Source of the DNA: DATJCV01 sp963707665
Lineage (GTDB): Bacteria > Pseudomonadota > Gammaproteobacteria > Burkholderiales > Burkholderiaceae_D
Length of the DNA: 64,000 nt
Direction: 5' to 3'
Assembly (NCBI GenBank): GCA_963707665.1
Contig: CAVPQU010000007.1
Location: 62,001 to 126,000 of the forward strand
Position numbers and translations under genes: made by a program. Shown here piece after piece: positions 48,284 through 60,281 of this stretch. The notes below the pieces were generated by a model. The model had not been told where the DNA came from and did not search any database. It saw only the letters and a list, made by a program, of their open reading frames with translations. Positions within the stretch are counted from its first letter, which is position 1. The number at the start of each line of letters is the position of its first letter.

Positions 48284-49075
48284 CTAGCCCAGTGCCTGCG
48301 TCACCGCCCGTTGGGTCTGCACGCTGATCAGGTTGGCGCGGTAGGCGGCGCTGGCGTGGATGTCGCTGCTGAGGCCGACGGCATCGATGCTGACCGCGGC
48401 GGCGGCGGCGGGCGAGAAGCTGTTGGCAAGCGCGGCCTCCAGCCCCGCGTGGCGGAAGACGCCGTTGCCGGCGCCGGTGACCGCCACCCGTACGCCAGCC
48501 TCGGTTTGCGCAACGAACACCCCGATCAGCGCGAAGCGCGATGCCGGCTGCCGGAATTTCATGTAGGCCGCGCGCCGCGGGATCGGGAAGCTGATCGCCG
48601 TGATCAGTTCGCCTTCCTGCAAGGCGGTGGTAAACATGCCCTGGAAGAAATCGTCGGCGGCGATCTGGCGCTGCGTGGTGTGCACGGTGGCGTTCAGGCC
48701 CAGCACGGCGGCCGGATAATCGGCCGCGGGGTCGTTGTTGGCCACCGAACCGCCCAGCGTGCCCATCGCGCGCACTTGACGGTCGCCGATGTGCGCCGCC
48801 AGATCGGCCAGCGCCGGCAGCGCGGCCTTCAGTTCGGCGTTGGCCGCCACCTCGGCGTGGCGCGTCATGGCGCCGATCACGAAGGCGTTGCCTTCGCGCC
48901 GGATGCCGGCCAGTTCGGCGATATTGGCCAGGTCAACCAGCTGGCCGGGATCGGACAGGCGCAGCTTCATCGAAGCCAGCAGGGTTTGCCCGCCGGCCAG
49001 TACCGTGGCGCCGCCGGCGGCGAGTTTGGCAGCGTCGGCCGTGGTGGTCGGACGCTCCAGCGTGAATGCATACAT
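48284..49075 (-). CDS. coxM: CO dehydrogenase-type FAD-binding medium subunit
   Basis: 263 residues: LAGGATVLAGGQTLLASMKLRL and MGTLGGSVANNDPAADYPA are the two FAD-binding signatures of CoxM/molybdopterin dehydrogenase FAD subunits. It passes electrons from CoxS to quinone or another acceptor. ATG 49075 lies behind AAGGAGAG (minus strand). Spacing to coxL is 11 bp. Confidence 0.92.
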   Translation of the reverse strand: MYAFTLERPTTTADAAKLAAGGATVLAGGQTLLASMKLRLSDPGQLVDLANIAELAGIRREGNAFVIGAMTRHAEVAANAELKAALPALADLAAHIGDRQVRAMGTLGGSVANNDPAADYPAAVLGLNATVHTTQRQIAADDFFQGMFTTALQEGELITAISFPIPRRAAYMKFRQPASRFALIGVFVAQTEAGVRVAVTGAGNGVFRHAGLEAALANSFSPAAAAAVSIDAVGLSSDIHASAAYRANLISVQTQRAVTQALG

Positions 49076-49086
49076 ATTGGCTCTCC

Positions 49087-51474
<2,388 letters not shown>

Positions 51475-51509
51475 GTCTGTACTCCTCGGTGATCTGGCGA
51501 TGCGATGAA

Positions 51510-51977
51510 TCAGGCGCTCATGGCGGCAGCACCCTGCTGCACCGCCCTGACGATGTTCTGGTAGCCGGTGCAGCGGCAGATGTTGCCGTCCAGCAGCTCG
51601 CGGATTTCGGCTTCGGACGCGTTCGGATAGTGCTGGCACAGATCGATCGCGCTCATCACCATGCCGGTGGTGCAGAAGCCGCACTGCAATCCATGGCACT
51701 CCTTGAACGCCGCCTGCATCGGATGCATCGTGCCGTCGGCTTGCGCCAAGCCTTCGATGGTGACGATGTCGGCGCCGCTGGCTTGGGCCAGCAGCATATT
51801 GCACGACTTGACCGCATGGCCGTTCATGATCACGGTGCAGGCGCCGCATTGGGCGGTGTCGCAGCCGACATGGGTGCCGGTCAGGTGCAGGTGTTCGCGC
51901 AATGCCTGCACCAATAACGTGTTGGGAGGGAGGTCAAGGGTGGAGGATTTGCCGTTGACCGTAAGTTGAACTTGCAT
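51510..51977 (-). CDS. coxS: CO dehydrogenase-type [2Fe-2S] small subunit
   Basis: 155 residues from an ATG with CAGGAGA upstream. Plant-type ferredoxin Cys set CDTAQCGACTVIMNG...C, then the helical-domain cluster CGFCTTGMVM and GNICRCTGYQNIV. Transfers electrons from the Mo site to FAD. The order S-L-M differs from the classical M-S-L order of form I cox operons and is usual for form II clusters. It is the first gene of the operon; its promoter should lie in 51978-52300. Confidence 0.93.
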   Translation of the reverse strand: MQVQLTVNGKSSTLDLPPNTLLVQALREHLHLTGTHVGCDTAQCGACTVIMNGHAVKSCNMLLAQASGADIVTIEGLAQADGTMHPMQAAFKECHGLQCGFCTTGMVMSAIDLCQHYPNASEAEIRELLDGNICRCTGYQNIVRAVQQGAAAMSA

Positions 51978-52518
51978 GAGCTTGTCTCCTGTTTTTGTTG
52001 TCAATTCAGCCTATCTCAGGCTTTACCTTATTCATGACAAAAGTGTCAAGTTGCGGTGCGCCAATCCGCGTCACGATTGGATCAAAATCAAATATGGAAT
52101 GGGTTAGGTAACCAAGTGCTCTACGTGGGCGGCCATGGGAGTGGCTGGAAACAAGAAGTGGCGATTTATCGCCTAGCTTTTCGGCATCTTGAATTTTGGA
52201 TTCGTTATCCATGATTCCCAGATGCAGTGCCTAGACAGGATTCCTGGAAGCCTTGTACCGCGCTGACCGATCCGGCAAGTAGGTAGCACAAGCTTGGAGA
52301 ATGATTGCCGCTGGCGATCTGCCCGCCCTCAGCGGCGCGTCGCGGGATCCCGGTGAGGGAAGCGAGAGCAGTTTAAGTTCGACTGGACGCGGCAGCATTT
52401 GTCATTTGCCGACGGTACCCTCTCGCACTACATTTCAGGCCATGCTTGGTCTTGCTGGCGTCGCCAGTTCGAAGTTTGCTTCTCGCGGGCAAGGCAATCA
52501 GACGTGTGTTTTCGTGAT
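51978..52518. other. 541-bp region upstream of coxS, no firm gene
   Basis: A 68-codon minus-strand frame at 52006-52212 (ATG at 52212, start MDNESKIQDAEKLGDKS) lies here without recognised homology. Between 52300 and 52518 fragments such as FDWTRQHLSFADG look protein-like but are not identified. It probably contains the coxS promoter. Confidence 0.3.
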
Positions 52519-52645
52519 GCCGAATTCAGCGCACTGGCGTCAGCAGTGGCTCACCGGAAAAATGGGCACTCAGGTTATCCAGTACCAGTTGTCCCATCGC
52601 CTGCCGTGTCTCGACCGTCAGGCTGGCGATATGCGGTGCCAAGAC
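52519..52645 (-). pseudogene. Duplicate 3' end of a D-2-hydroxyacid dehydrogenase gene
   Basis: A 127-bp segment nearly identical to 52646-52772, the 3' end of the intact dehydrogenase gene. Minus-strand translation gives [28 protein letters not shown], closely matching [28 protein letters not shown]. The few differences suggest either an old tandem duplication or the tail of a second homologous gene whose body was deleted. Confidence 0.75.
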
Positions 52646-52652
52646 GCCGAAT

Positions 52653-53606
52653 TCAGCGCACTGGCTCCCGCAGTGGCTCACCGGAAAAATGGGCACTCAG
52701 GTTATCCAGTACCAGTTGTCCCATCGCCCGCCGTGTCTCGACCGTCAGGCTGGCGACATGCGGGGTCAATACGACGTTGTCCAGTGCACACAGCGCCGGC
52801 GGCACCTGCGGCTCGTCGGCAAAGACGTCGAGCGCCGCGGCGCCGAGCCGGCCGTCTCGCAGCGCCGCGATCAGCGCCGGCTCGTCCACCAGCGCGCCGC
52901 GCGCGATATTCACCAGTGTGCCCTGCGGTCCGAGCGCGGCCAGCACGGCGGCGTCGATCGCATGCCGGGTGTGCGGCGTCGCCGGCGCGCAGACGATCAG
53001 GTAATCGCTCTCGGCGGCCAGCGCCAGCAGCGACTCGGCGCGCGGCAAGGAAATGTCCGGCAGCGCCCGCGGCTGGTAGTAGCGCAGCTCCATGCCGAAC
53101 GCCTGCAGGCGCTGGGCGATCGCGCGGCCGATGCGGCCCAGGCCGAAGATGCCGGCGACCTTGCCGCGCAGGCTGGACGAGGCTTGCAGCGGCACGCGCT
53201 GCTGCCACTGGCCGCTGCGCACATAGCGGTCGAGCGCCGGCAAGCGCCGCGCGGCGGCCAGCAGCAGCAGCACCGCCAGGTCGGCGACATCGTCGGTCAG
53301 TACGCCGGGCGTGCTGGTGACAGGAATGCCGCGCGCACGGGCGGCGTCGAGCGCCACCGCATCGACGCCGATGCCGTTGACGGCGATGATTTCCAGCCGC
53401 GGCAGCAAGGCCATGCGCGCGGCGCCGATGCCGATCACGCCGGTCGTCACCACCGCCCGCACATTGCCGCCGATACCGCGAATGAAATCGTCCTGCTGCG
53501 CCGCATCGACGCGCCACGCATGGTGGCAGTGGTAGCGCACCTCCAGCTGCTCCATGATCGGGGCCGACGCCAGCCGGCCCAGCACCAGGATTTCCGGCTT
53601 CGGCAT
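52653..53606 (-). CDS. D-isomer-specific 2-hydroxyacid dehydrogenase
   Basis: 317 residues. NAD(P)-binding motif [20 protein letters not shown] (~residues 150-169), catalytic Arg in [14 protein letters not shown], Glu region [10 protein letters not shown] and catalytic His in VVLTPHVAS. It resembles glyoxylate/hydroxypyruvate or 2-ketogluconate reductases. It is the last gene of the sugar-acid operon, 17 bp after the aldehyde dehydrogenase, so it may reduce tartronate semialdehyde, hydroxypyruvate or glyoxylate from the aldolase step. The precise substrate is inferred. Confidence 0.88.
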   Translation of the reverse strand: MPKPEILVLGRLASAPIMEQLEVRYHCHHAWRVDAAQQDDFIRGIGGNVRAVVTTGVIGIGAARMALLPRLEIIAVNGIGVDAVALDAARARGIPVTSTPGVLTDDVADLAVLLLLAAARRLPALDRYVRSGQWQQRVPLQASSSLRGKVAGIFGLGRIGRAIAQRLQAFGMELRYYQPRALPDISLPRAESLLALAAESDYLIVCAPATPHTRHAIDAAVLAALGPQGTLVNIARGALVDEPALIAALRDGRLGAAALDVFADEPQVPPALCALDNVVLTPHVASLTVETRRAMGQLVLDNLSAHFSGEPLREPVR

Positions 53607-53623
53607 GATTCCGCCTACCGTGC

Positions 53624-55054
53624 TCAGACGCCGCAGTACGCGGTCTTGACGGTGGTGAAGAATTCGGCGGCGTAGGTGCCCTGCTCGCGCGCGCCGTAGC
53701 TCGATCCCTTGCTGCCGCCGAACGGCACGTGGTAGTCGACGCCGGCGGTCGGCACATTGACCATCACCATGCCGGCTTGCGCATGGCGCTTGAAATGGGT
53801 GGCGTATTTGAGCGAGCCGGTGCAGATGCCGCTCGACAGCCCGAATTCGGTATCGTTGGCCAGCGCCAGCGCATGCTCGTAATTGTCGGCAGGTATCACG
53901 CTCGCCACCGGGCCGAAAATTTCTTCGCGGCTGATGCGCATGTCGTTGCTGCAATCGGTGAACAAGGCCGGCTGCAGATAAAAGCCTTCGGTATCGCGCC
54001 GCAAGCGCTCACCGCCGAACGCCAGCGTCGCCCCTTCCCGTTCGCCGATACGGATATAGTCGAGGTCCTGCTCCAGCTGGCTGGCGTCGACCACCGGGCC
54101 GATATCGGTGCCGGCCTTCAGGGCGTCGTCGACCTTCAATGCCGCCAGCCGCTCCCGCAGCGCCGCCACGAATTGCGGATAGATGCCTTTTTCGACGATC
54201 AGGCGGCTGGAAGCGGTGCAGCGCTGGCCGGTCGAATAGAACGCGCCCTGGATCGCGCAGTTAACCGCATTGGCCAGGTCGGCGTCGTTCAGCACCACCA
54301 GCGGGTTCTTGCCGCCCATCTCGATCTGCACCTTGGCCATGCGCGTCATTGCCGCCTGCGCCACCTTGGCGCCGGTGGCGGCCGAACCGGTGAAGCTGAT
54401 CGCGTTGACGCGGCGGTCGTTGAGGAATGCCTGGCCGACCACGCTGCCGCGCCCCATCACCAGGTTGAACACGCCCGGCGGCAGGCCGGCGCGGCTGATG
54501 ATCTCGGCCAGCGCCCAGGTGCTGGCGGGCACCAGTTCGGCCGGCTTGATCAGCACGCAGTTGCCGTAGGCCAGCGCCGGCGCGGTTTTCCAGGCCGGGA
54601 TCGCTATCGGGAAATTCCACGGCGCGATGATGCCGACCACGCCTACCGGTTCGCGCGTGATTTCGATGTCGAGGTTCGGGCGCACCGAGGCCAGCTTGTC
54701 GCCGCGCAGGCGCAGGCATTCCTGCGCGAAGAACTTGAAGATGGCGCCGGCGCGGCCCGCTTCGCCGATGCCTTCCGGCAGCGTCTTGCCTTCTTCGCGC
54801 GACAGCAAGCTGCCCAGCTCTTCCTTGCGCGCCAGGATTTCGGTGCCGATCCGGTCCAGCGCATCGGCGCGCATCTGCGTATTCGACAGGCCCCAGGCCG
54901 GCGCCGCGGCGGCCGCCGCGGCGATTGCCAGCTCGGCCTGCTGCGCGTCGGCCTGGGCGTAATGGCCGATGATGTCGGCGGTGTTCGACGGATTGATGTT
55001 GGCAACGGCCGATGCGCCGTCTACCCATGCGCCATTGATGTAGTTTTGTTTCAT
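53624..55054 (-). CDS. NAD(P)-dependent aldehyde dehydrogenase, probable 2-oxoglutarate semialdehyde dehydrogenase
   Basis: 476 residues. Catalytic Cys in YSTGQRCTASSR, general-base Glu in QIEMGGKNPLVVL, cofactor motif GSAATGAKVAQ and ISREEIFGPV. The C-terminal segment HVPFGGSKGSSYGAREQG is common in 2-oxoglutarate-semialdehyde dehydrogenases of sugar-acid pathways. In this operon it would convert a dehydratase-derived semialdehyde to a dicarboxylate such as 2-oxoglutarate. Aldehyde identity is inferred from neighbours. Confidence 0.87.
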   Translation of the reverse strand: MKQNYINGAWVDGASAVANINPSNTADIIGHYAQADAQQAELAIAAAAAAAPAWGLSNTQMRADALDRIGTEILARKEELGSLLSREEGKTLPEGIGEAGRAGAIFKFFAQECLRLRGDKLASVRPNLDIEITREPVGVVGIIAPWNFPIAIPAWKTAPALAYGNCVLIKPAELVPASTWALAEIISRAGLPPGVFNLVMGRGSVVGQAFLNDRRVNAISFTGSAATGAKVAQAAMTRMAKVQIEMGGKNPLVVLNDADLANAVNCAIQGAFYSTGQRCTASSRLIVEKGIYPQFVAALRERLAALKVDDALKAGTDIGPVVDASQLEQDLDYIRIGEREGATLAFGGERLRRDTEGFYLQPALFTDCSNDMRISREEIFGPVASVIPADNYEHALALANDTEFGLSSGICTGSLKYATHFKRHAQAGMVMVNVPTAGVDYHVPFGGSKGSSYGAREQGTYAAEFFTTVKTAYCGV

Positions 55055-55135
55055 GATGTGTCCACCTAAAAAGAGTTTGCAAGCATCACGCAGGCCGCGA
55101 CTGCATAAGCCCGCTGGCCGATAGCGGGCGGTGGC

Positions 55136-55915
55136 TCAGCCCGCCTTGAAACGCGCGCACAGCGCGCTGCTGGCCGTCTTCAGCAGGCCGAGGTCGCTGC
55201 CCACCGCCAGCACCCGGATGCCCATGGCCTGATAATTCCTCGCATCCTCGTCGACCGGCGCCAGGATGCCGACCGCCTTGCCCTGCGCTTGCGCGGCGCG
55301 CACCACTTCGCGGATCGCCGCTTGTACTTCCGGATGCTGCGCATGGCCGAGATGCCCATAGGACGCCGCCAGGTCGGACGGTCCGATGAACAGGCAATCG
55401 ACGCCGTCGACGGCGGCGATCTCGGCGCTGGCGGCGACGCCGGTCCGATTCTCGATCTGCACCATCACGCAGATGTGGTCGTTGATACTGGTGAAATATT
55501 CCCGATCGTAGCCGTAGCGATTGCCGCGCTGCGCCACCGATACCCCGCGCATGCCTTGCGGCGGATAGCGGGTCGCGGCCACGGCTGCGCGCGCCTGCTG
55601 CGCCGATTCGACAAACGGGATCAGCAGGTTGTAGAAGCCGATATCGAGCAGGCGCTTGATCTGCACCGGATCGTTCCACTCCGGCCGCACCACCGGCGCG
55701 CTCGGACTGTCCTTCAGCGCCTGCAATTGCGCGATCAGGGTCTGGATGTCGTTGGGCGAATGCTCGGCGTCCAGCAGCATCCAGTCGAAGCCGGCATAGC
55801 CGACCACTTCGCTGACGATATGGCTGGCCAGCGACATCCAGCAGCCGATCAATGGCTCACCCGCCAGCAGGCGTTGGCGGAAGCTGTTGGGCAGGCGCGA
55901 ATAAGGGGTGGTCAT
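55136..55915 (-). CDS. HpcH/HpaI (GarL-type) 2-keto-3-deoxy acid aldolase
   Basis: 259 residues. Class II (metal-dependent) aldolase of the HpaI family: LIGCWMSLASHIVSEVVGYAGFDWMLLDAEHSPND (catalytic His/Asp region), VVRPEWND, VMVQIENRTGVA (metal-binding Glu) and LFIGPSDLAASYGHLG. It cleaves 2-keto-3-deoxy acids to pyruvate plus an aldehyde such as glycolaldehyde or tartronate semialdehyde. ATG 55915 is used; the longer frame to 55960 overlaps the neighbour. It fits immediately downstream of the dehydratase and RraA-type genes. Confidence 0.9.
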   Translation of the reverse strand: MTTPYSRLPNSFRQRLLAGEPLIGCWMSLASHIVSEVVGYAGFDWMLLDAEHSPNDIQTLIAQLQALKDSPSAPVVRPEWNDPVQIKRLLDIGFYNLLIPFVESAQQARAAVAATRYPPQGMRGVSVAQRGNRYGYDREYFTSINDHICVMVQIENRTGVAASAEIAAVDGVDCLFIGPSDLAASYGHLGHAQHPEVQAAIREVVRAAQAQGKAVGILAPVDEDARNYQAMGIRVLAVGSDLGLLKTASSALCARFKAG

Positions 55916-55935
55916 CGACTGCGGCCGCGCCTGGC

Positions 55936-56656
55936 TCAGCGGCCCTTGGCCTGGCGCCACGCGGCGAAATCGATGCGCGTCTGTTCCTCGGTGGCTGGAT
56001 ACAGGCCGAGGATCGAGCGCCCGTTCAACACTTCCTCGGTGACGAAATCCTCGAAGGCGGTCATCTCCACCGCTTCCTCGGCGATTTCATCGGCGAGGGC
56101 CGGCCGGGATCACGACCACGCCTTCGGCATCGCCCACCACCACATCGCCGGGAAACACCGCGACGTCGCCGCAGCCGATCGGCACATTGATGTCCAGCGC
56201 CTGGTGCAGCGTCAGATTGGTCGGCGCCGACGGCCGGTTGTGGTAGGCCGGAATCGCCAGTCTGGCGATGTCCGGTGAGTCGCGAAAGCCGCCGTCAGTG
56301 ACGACGCCGGCGACGCCGCGCACCATCAGGCGCGACACCAGGATCGAACCGGCGGATGCCGCGCGCGCATCCTTGCGGCTGTCGAACACCAGCACCGCGC
56401 CCGGCGGGCAATCTTCCACCGCCTTGCGCTGCGGATGGCCGCGGTCCAGGAATACGCTGAGCGGATTCAAGTCCTCGCGCGCCGGAATGTAGCGCAGCGT
56501 AAAGGCTTCGCCCACCATCGGGCCCGCCTCCGGATTGATCGGACGCACGTCCTGGATGAACTGGTTGCGCAGCCCGCGCTTGAACAAGGCCGTGCACAGG
56601 GTCGCGGTGCTGACCGTCTTGAGTTTGGCGCGGGTCTGGGGATTGAGTGTGGTCAT
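55936..56656 (-). CDS. RraA/HMG-aldolase-like family protein, one frameshift
   Basis: ATG 56656. Residues 1-~186 carry the RraA-type core: MVGEAFTLRYIPARED, VTDGGFRDSPDIARL and the metal-site block IGCGDVAVFPGDVVVGDAEGVVVIPA. Then one extra G (CCGGCCGGCC, about 56098-56104) breaks the frame. Skipping it gives ALADEIAEEAVEMTAFEDFVTEEV...WRQAKGR and a stop at 55936, for ~239 aa. In catabolic operons such proteins act as 4-hydroxy-2-oxoglutarate or oxaloacetate-type aldolases/decarboxylases rather than RNase E regulators. It lies between the dehydratase and the HpaI aldolase. Confidence 0.83.
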
Positions 56657-56670
56657 GTCGGCTCTCGTCA

Positions 56671-58412
56671 TCAAAATATGTCGGGCTCGGGCACCGGGGC
56701 GCCGAAGTCGGTTCTCAGGAAATCGAAATCGCAGCCGCTATCGGCCTGACCGACGTGGCGCGAAAACATCCAGCCATAGCCGCGCTCGAAGCGCCGTTCG
56801 GGCGGCGTCCAGGCGGCTTTGCGCCGTGCAAATTCTTCCTCGGAAATCTCGAGGTGTATGCTGCGCGCATCGATGTCGACCGAAATCAGGTCGCCGGTGC
56901 GCACCAGCGCCAGCGGGCCGCCAATATACGACTCGGGCGAGACGTGCAGGATGCAGGCGCCGTAGCTGGTGCCGCTCATGCGCGCATCGGACAGCCGCAG
57001 CATGTCGCGCACGCCCTGCTTCACCAGCTTGACCGGAATCGGCAACATGCCCCATTCCGGCATGCCGGGTCCGCCTTGCGGGCCGGCATTGCGCAGGATC
57101 AGGATGTGGTCTTCGGTGACGTCGAGGTTTTCGTCTTCGACCGCCGCTTTCATCGACGGATAGTCGTCGAACACCAGCGCCGGCCCGGTGTGCTTGAAAA
57201 AGCGCGGCGCGCAGGCGCTCGGTTTCATCACGCAGCCGCCCGGCGCCAGATTGCCTTTCAGTACCGCCAGCGCACCTTCCGGATACAACGCGTTGTCGAC
57301 GGTGCGGATGACGTCGTCGTTGTACACTTCGGCGCCCTCGATGTTCTCGCCCAGCGTGCGGCCGGTGACCGTCAATGCATCCAGATGCAGATGGTCGCGA
57401 ATGCGGTTCATCAATGCCGGCAGGCCGCCGGCATAGTAGAAATCTTCCATCAGGTAGGTGTCGCCGTTGGGGCGGATATTGGCGATCACCGGCACCTTGC
57501 GGCTGGCGCTTTCGAAATCGTCGAGGCCGATATCGCACCCGGCACGGCGCGCCATCGCGATCACATGAATCACCGCGTTGGTGGAGCAGCCCATCGCCAT
57601 CGCCACCGTGATCGCATTCTCGAAGGCGTCGCGGGTCTGGATGCGCGCCGGCGTCAGGTCTTCCCACACCATGTCGACGATGCGCCGGCCGCATTCGGTC
57701 GCCATGCGGATGTGGCCGGAATCGGCGGCCGGGATCGACGACGCCCCGGGCAAGGTCATGCCGATCGCCTCGGCGATCGCGGTCATGGTGCTGGCGGTGC
57801 CCATCGTCATGCAGGTGCCGTAGCTGCGGGCGATGCCGCCTTCGACCTCGACCCATTCCTTCTTGCTGATCTTGCCGGCGCGGCGCTCGTCCCAGTACTT
57901 CCAGGCGTCGGAGCCGGAACCCAGCACCTTGCCTTTCCAGTTGCCGCGCAACATCGGTCCGGCCGGCATGTAGATCGCCGGGATAGCCGGCGCTGGTGGC
58001 GCCCATCAGCAAGCCGGGCGTGGTCTTGTCGCAGCCGCCCATCAGCACCACGCCGTCGACCGGATGCGAGCGCAGCAGTTCTTCCGCTTCCATCGCCAGC
58101 ATGTTGCGATACAGCATGGTGGTCGGCTTGACGAACTTCTCCGACAGCGAGATCGCCGGCAGTTCGATCGGGAAAGCCGCCGGCCTGCAGGATGCCGCGC
58201 TTGACGTCGTCGACGCGCTGCTTGAAGTGGGCGTGGCAGGGATTGATGTCGGACCAGGTGTTGAGGATGCCGATGATCGGCCGCCCGACCCAGTCCTGCG
58301 GCGCATAGCCCATCTGCATGATGCGCGAGCGATGGCCGAACGAGCGCAGGTCGTCCGGCGCGAACCATCTCGCGCTGCGCAGCGTGGCGGATGTCTTTCT
58401 GGGGTGAGTCAT
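56671..58412 (-). CDS. IlvD/Edd family sugar-acid dehydratase (L-arabinonate dehydratase-like), two frameshifts
   Basis: ATG 58412. Three frame segments joined by removal of one base at about 58181 (GGFP to IELPAISLSEKFV) and one at about 57982 (SAGYP to AIYMPAGPMLRGNW). Iron-sulphur Cys residues are in NPCHAHF (~58), GGCDKTTPG (~126) and MGCSTNAVIH (~272). Corrected length is ~579 aa. Overall pattern (NTWSDINPCHAHFKQRV, GSGSDAWKYWDERRAG) is that of L-arabinonate/D-xylonate-type dehydratases rather than biosynthetic IlvD. It dehydrates an aldonic acid to a 2-keto-3-deoxy acid. Context: ABC uptake genes upstream, aldolases and semialdehyde dehydrogenase downstream. Confidence 0.88.
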
Positions 58413-58483
58413 TTTGTCTGCACCTTGCTTGAGCGGGGATGAAAACAATTCAAAAAAAGATGGGGGCCGCAACCGGCGCGCTA

Positions 58484-59350
58484 CTACCCTTGCAAACCCC
58501 ATTTCTGCACGGTCTTGCGCTCGATGATGCGGAAGATGAAGTTTTCGACGATCAGGCCAATCACGATCACCGTCAGCAGCCCGGCAAACACGGCGGGGAT
58601 GTCGAGCAGGTTGCGATTCTCGAAAATGAACCAGCCGAGGCCGCCCTTGCCGGAAGCCACGCCGAATACCAGCTCGGCCGCGATCAGCGTGCGCCAGGCG
58701 AAAGCCCAACCGACCTTGAGACCGGTCAGGATCGACGGAAATGCCGCCGGCACCAGGATTTTCGTGACGTAGGGAATGCCCTTCAGCTCGTAGTTGCGGC
58801 CGACCATGCGCAAGGTGCGCGAGACGCCGAGAAAACCGGCATGGGTGTTGAGCGCGACCGCCCACAACACCGAATGGATCAGCACGAATACCAGGCTGCC
58901 CGATCCCAGGCCGAACCACAGCAGCGCCAGCGGCAGCAAGGCAATCGCCGGTAGCGGGTTGAACATGGCGGTCATGGTTTCCAGGAAGTCGGTGCCGAAC
59001 TGCGTGTTGATCGCCAGGATCGTGAAGATCGCCGCCACCGTGATGCCGGCCGCATAACCCATCAGCAAGACCTGGATCGTGGCCCAGGTGCGCAGGAACA
59101 GCGTGCCATCGCGGAAGCGCTCGAACATCGTCATCAACGTGTCAGACAGCGTCGGAAACAGCAGCGAGTTGTCGAGCAGCGTCCCATAGACCTGCCACGC
59201 GATCGCGAGCAGCAGGATGATCACAGCCTTGCGCAGGAAGGCATTGCCCCACAGGATTTCCGCCTTGCTCAATTGTCGTTCGACTTCGGCGGGGCTACCT
59301 TGCAAGCCGGCGACAAGATCCGATTGCATGATGATGCGTGCGTTGCTCAT
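58484..59350 (-). CDS. ABC transporter permease (SsuC/TauC/NrtB type)
   Basis: 288 residues from ATG 59350, five bases after the ATPase stop. About six membrane segments; EAA-type loop near LPLALLWFGLGSGSLVFVLIHSVLWAVALNTHAGF and RMVGRNYELKGIPYVTKILVPAAFPSILTGLKVGWAFAWRTLIAAEL. Belongs to the group that transports nitrate, sulphonates, taurine or thiamin precursors. Here it precedes an aldonate dehydratase, so its substrate may be an organic acid instead. Confidence 0.9.
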   Translation of the reverse strand: MSNARIIMQSDLVAGLQGSPAEVERQLSKAEILWGNAFLRKAVIILLLAIAWQVYGTLLDNSLLFPTLSDTLMTMFERFRDGTLFLRTWATIQVLLMGYAAGITVAAIFTILAINTQFGTDFLETMTAMFNPLPAIALLPLALLWFGLGSGSLVFVLIHSVLWAVALNTHAGFLGVSRTLRMVGRNYELKGIPYVTKILVPAAFPSILTGLKVGWAFAWRTLIAAELVFGVASGKGGLGWFIFENRNLLDIPAVFAGLLTVIVIGLIVENFIFRIIERKTVQKWGLQG

Positions 59351-59355
59351 GTTGC

Positions 59356-60219
59356 TTATTCCTTGTGGCCGGGTTCGGAGAACAGCATGTCGTGGATCTG
59401 CTGCTCCAGTTGCCCCGCGCTGCCGTCTTCGGTGGAGGTGGTTTCGACGCCGGTGACTTCGGCCCGCACGCGGCCCGGGTGCGGCGACAGCAGCAGAATC
59501 CGGTTGCCGATTTTGATCGCCTCGGCGATCGAGTGGGTGACGAACATGACGGTGAAGCGCGTGTCTTCCCACAGTTGCAGCAACTCATCCTGCATCTGGC
59601 GCCGGGTCAGGGCATCGAGCGCGGCGAAGGGCTCGTCCATCAGTAGGATGTCGGGTTCCATCGCCATGCCGCGCGCGATCGCCACCCGCTGCTTCATGCC
59701 ACCGGACAAGGTATGCGGCAGGCTGTTGGCGAAATTGGTCAGATGGACCTTTTCGATGTAGGCCAGCGCGCGTTCCCGCGCATCCTTTTGTGACATCTTG
59801 CGCGCCACCAGCAATGGGAACATGACGTTGTCGAGCACGGTTTTCCAAGGTAGCAGCTGGTCGAATTCCTGGAATACCATCATGCGGTCGGCGCCCGGTT
59901 CGGCCACCACGCGGCCATTGATGCAGATTTTCCCTTCGCTCGGCGTCATGTAACCGCCGACGGCCTTGAGCAAGGTCGACTTGCCGCAGCCGGATGGGCC
60001 CAGCAGCACGAAACGATCCGAAAGATTGACCTGGAAACTGACGCGCTCGGTGGCGGTCACCAGTGAAGTCGGCGTTTTGTAGCGCAGCGTGACCGAGCTG
60101 ACATCGAGCAGCGGCGCTGCGCCTGCGGCAGCCATCGTCCGGCCCCGCGTGGCGGTTGATAAGGCAGCGCCGGCCGGGGCGTCCTGTTTTTCGATTACGG
60201 TGGATTGAGCATTCAACAT
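59356..60219 (-). CDS. ABC transporter ATP-binding protein (SsuB/TauB/NrtD type)
   Basis: 287 residues from ATG 60219. Walker A LLGPSGCGKSTLLKAV, Q-loop VFQEFDQLLPWKTV, signature LSGGMKQRVAIARGMAMEPDI, Walker B LLMDEPFAALD, switch VTHSIAEAI. It powers import with the adjacent permease and binding protein. The N-terminal ~40 residues are unconserved, Ala-rich. Confidence 0.92.
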   Translation of the reverse strand: MLNAQSTVIEKQDAPAGAALSTATRGRTMAAAGAAPLLDVSSVTLRYKTPTSLVTATERVSFQVNLSDRFVLLGPSGCGKSTLLKAVGGYMTPSEGKICINGRVVAEPGADRMMVFQEFDQLLPWKTVLDNVMFPLLVARKMSQKDARERALAYIEKVHLTNFANSLPHTLSGGMKQRVAIARGMAMEPDILLMDEPFAALDALTRRQMQDELLQLWEDTRFTVMFVTHSIAEAIKIGNRILLLSPHPGRVRAEVTGVETTSTEDGSAGQLEQQIHDMLFSEPGHKE

Positions 60220-60242
60220 AGATGATTCCCTGTGCACAGGTG

Positions 60243-60271
60243 CTCGAGTACCTACACCTCAGGTACCCGAG
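60243..60271. other. Intercistronic stem-loop between SBP and ATPase genes
   Basis: CTCGAGTACCT-7 nt-AGGTACCCGAG forms an 11-bp stem with one mismatch. It lies after the binding-protein stop (60282) and before the ATPase start (60219) on the minus strand. Such structures often give higher binding-protein mRNA levels by stabilising its 3' end or partly terminating transcription. Confidence 0.6.
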
Positions 60272-60281
60272 ACCGCGGTGC

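Noticed and set aside
52006..52212. 68-codon minus-strand frame upstream of coxS
   Set aside because: No homology recognised, weak start; kept only as a note in the intergenic entry.
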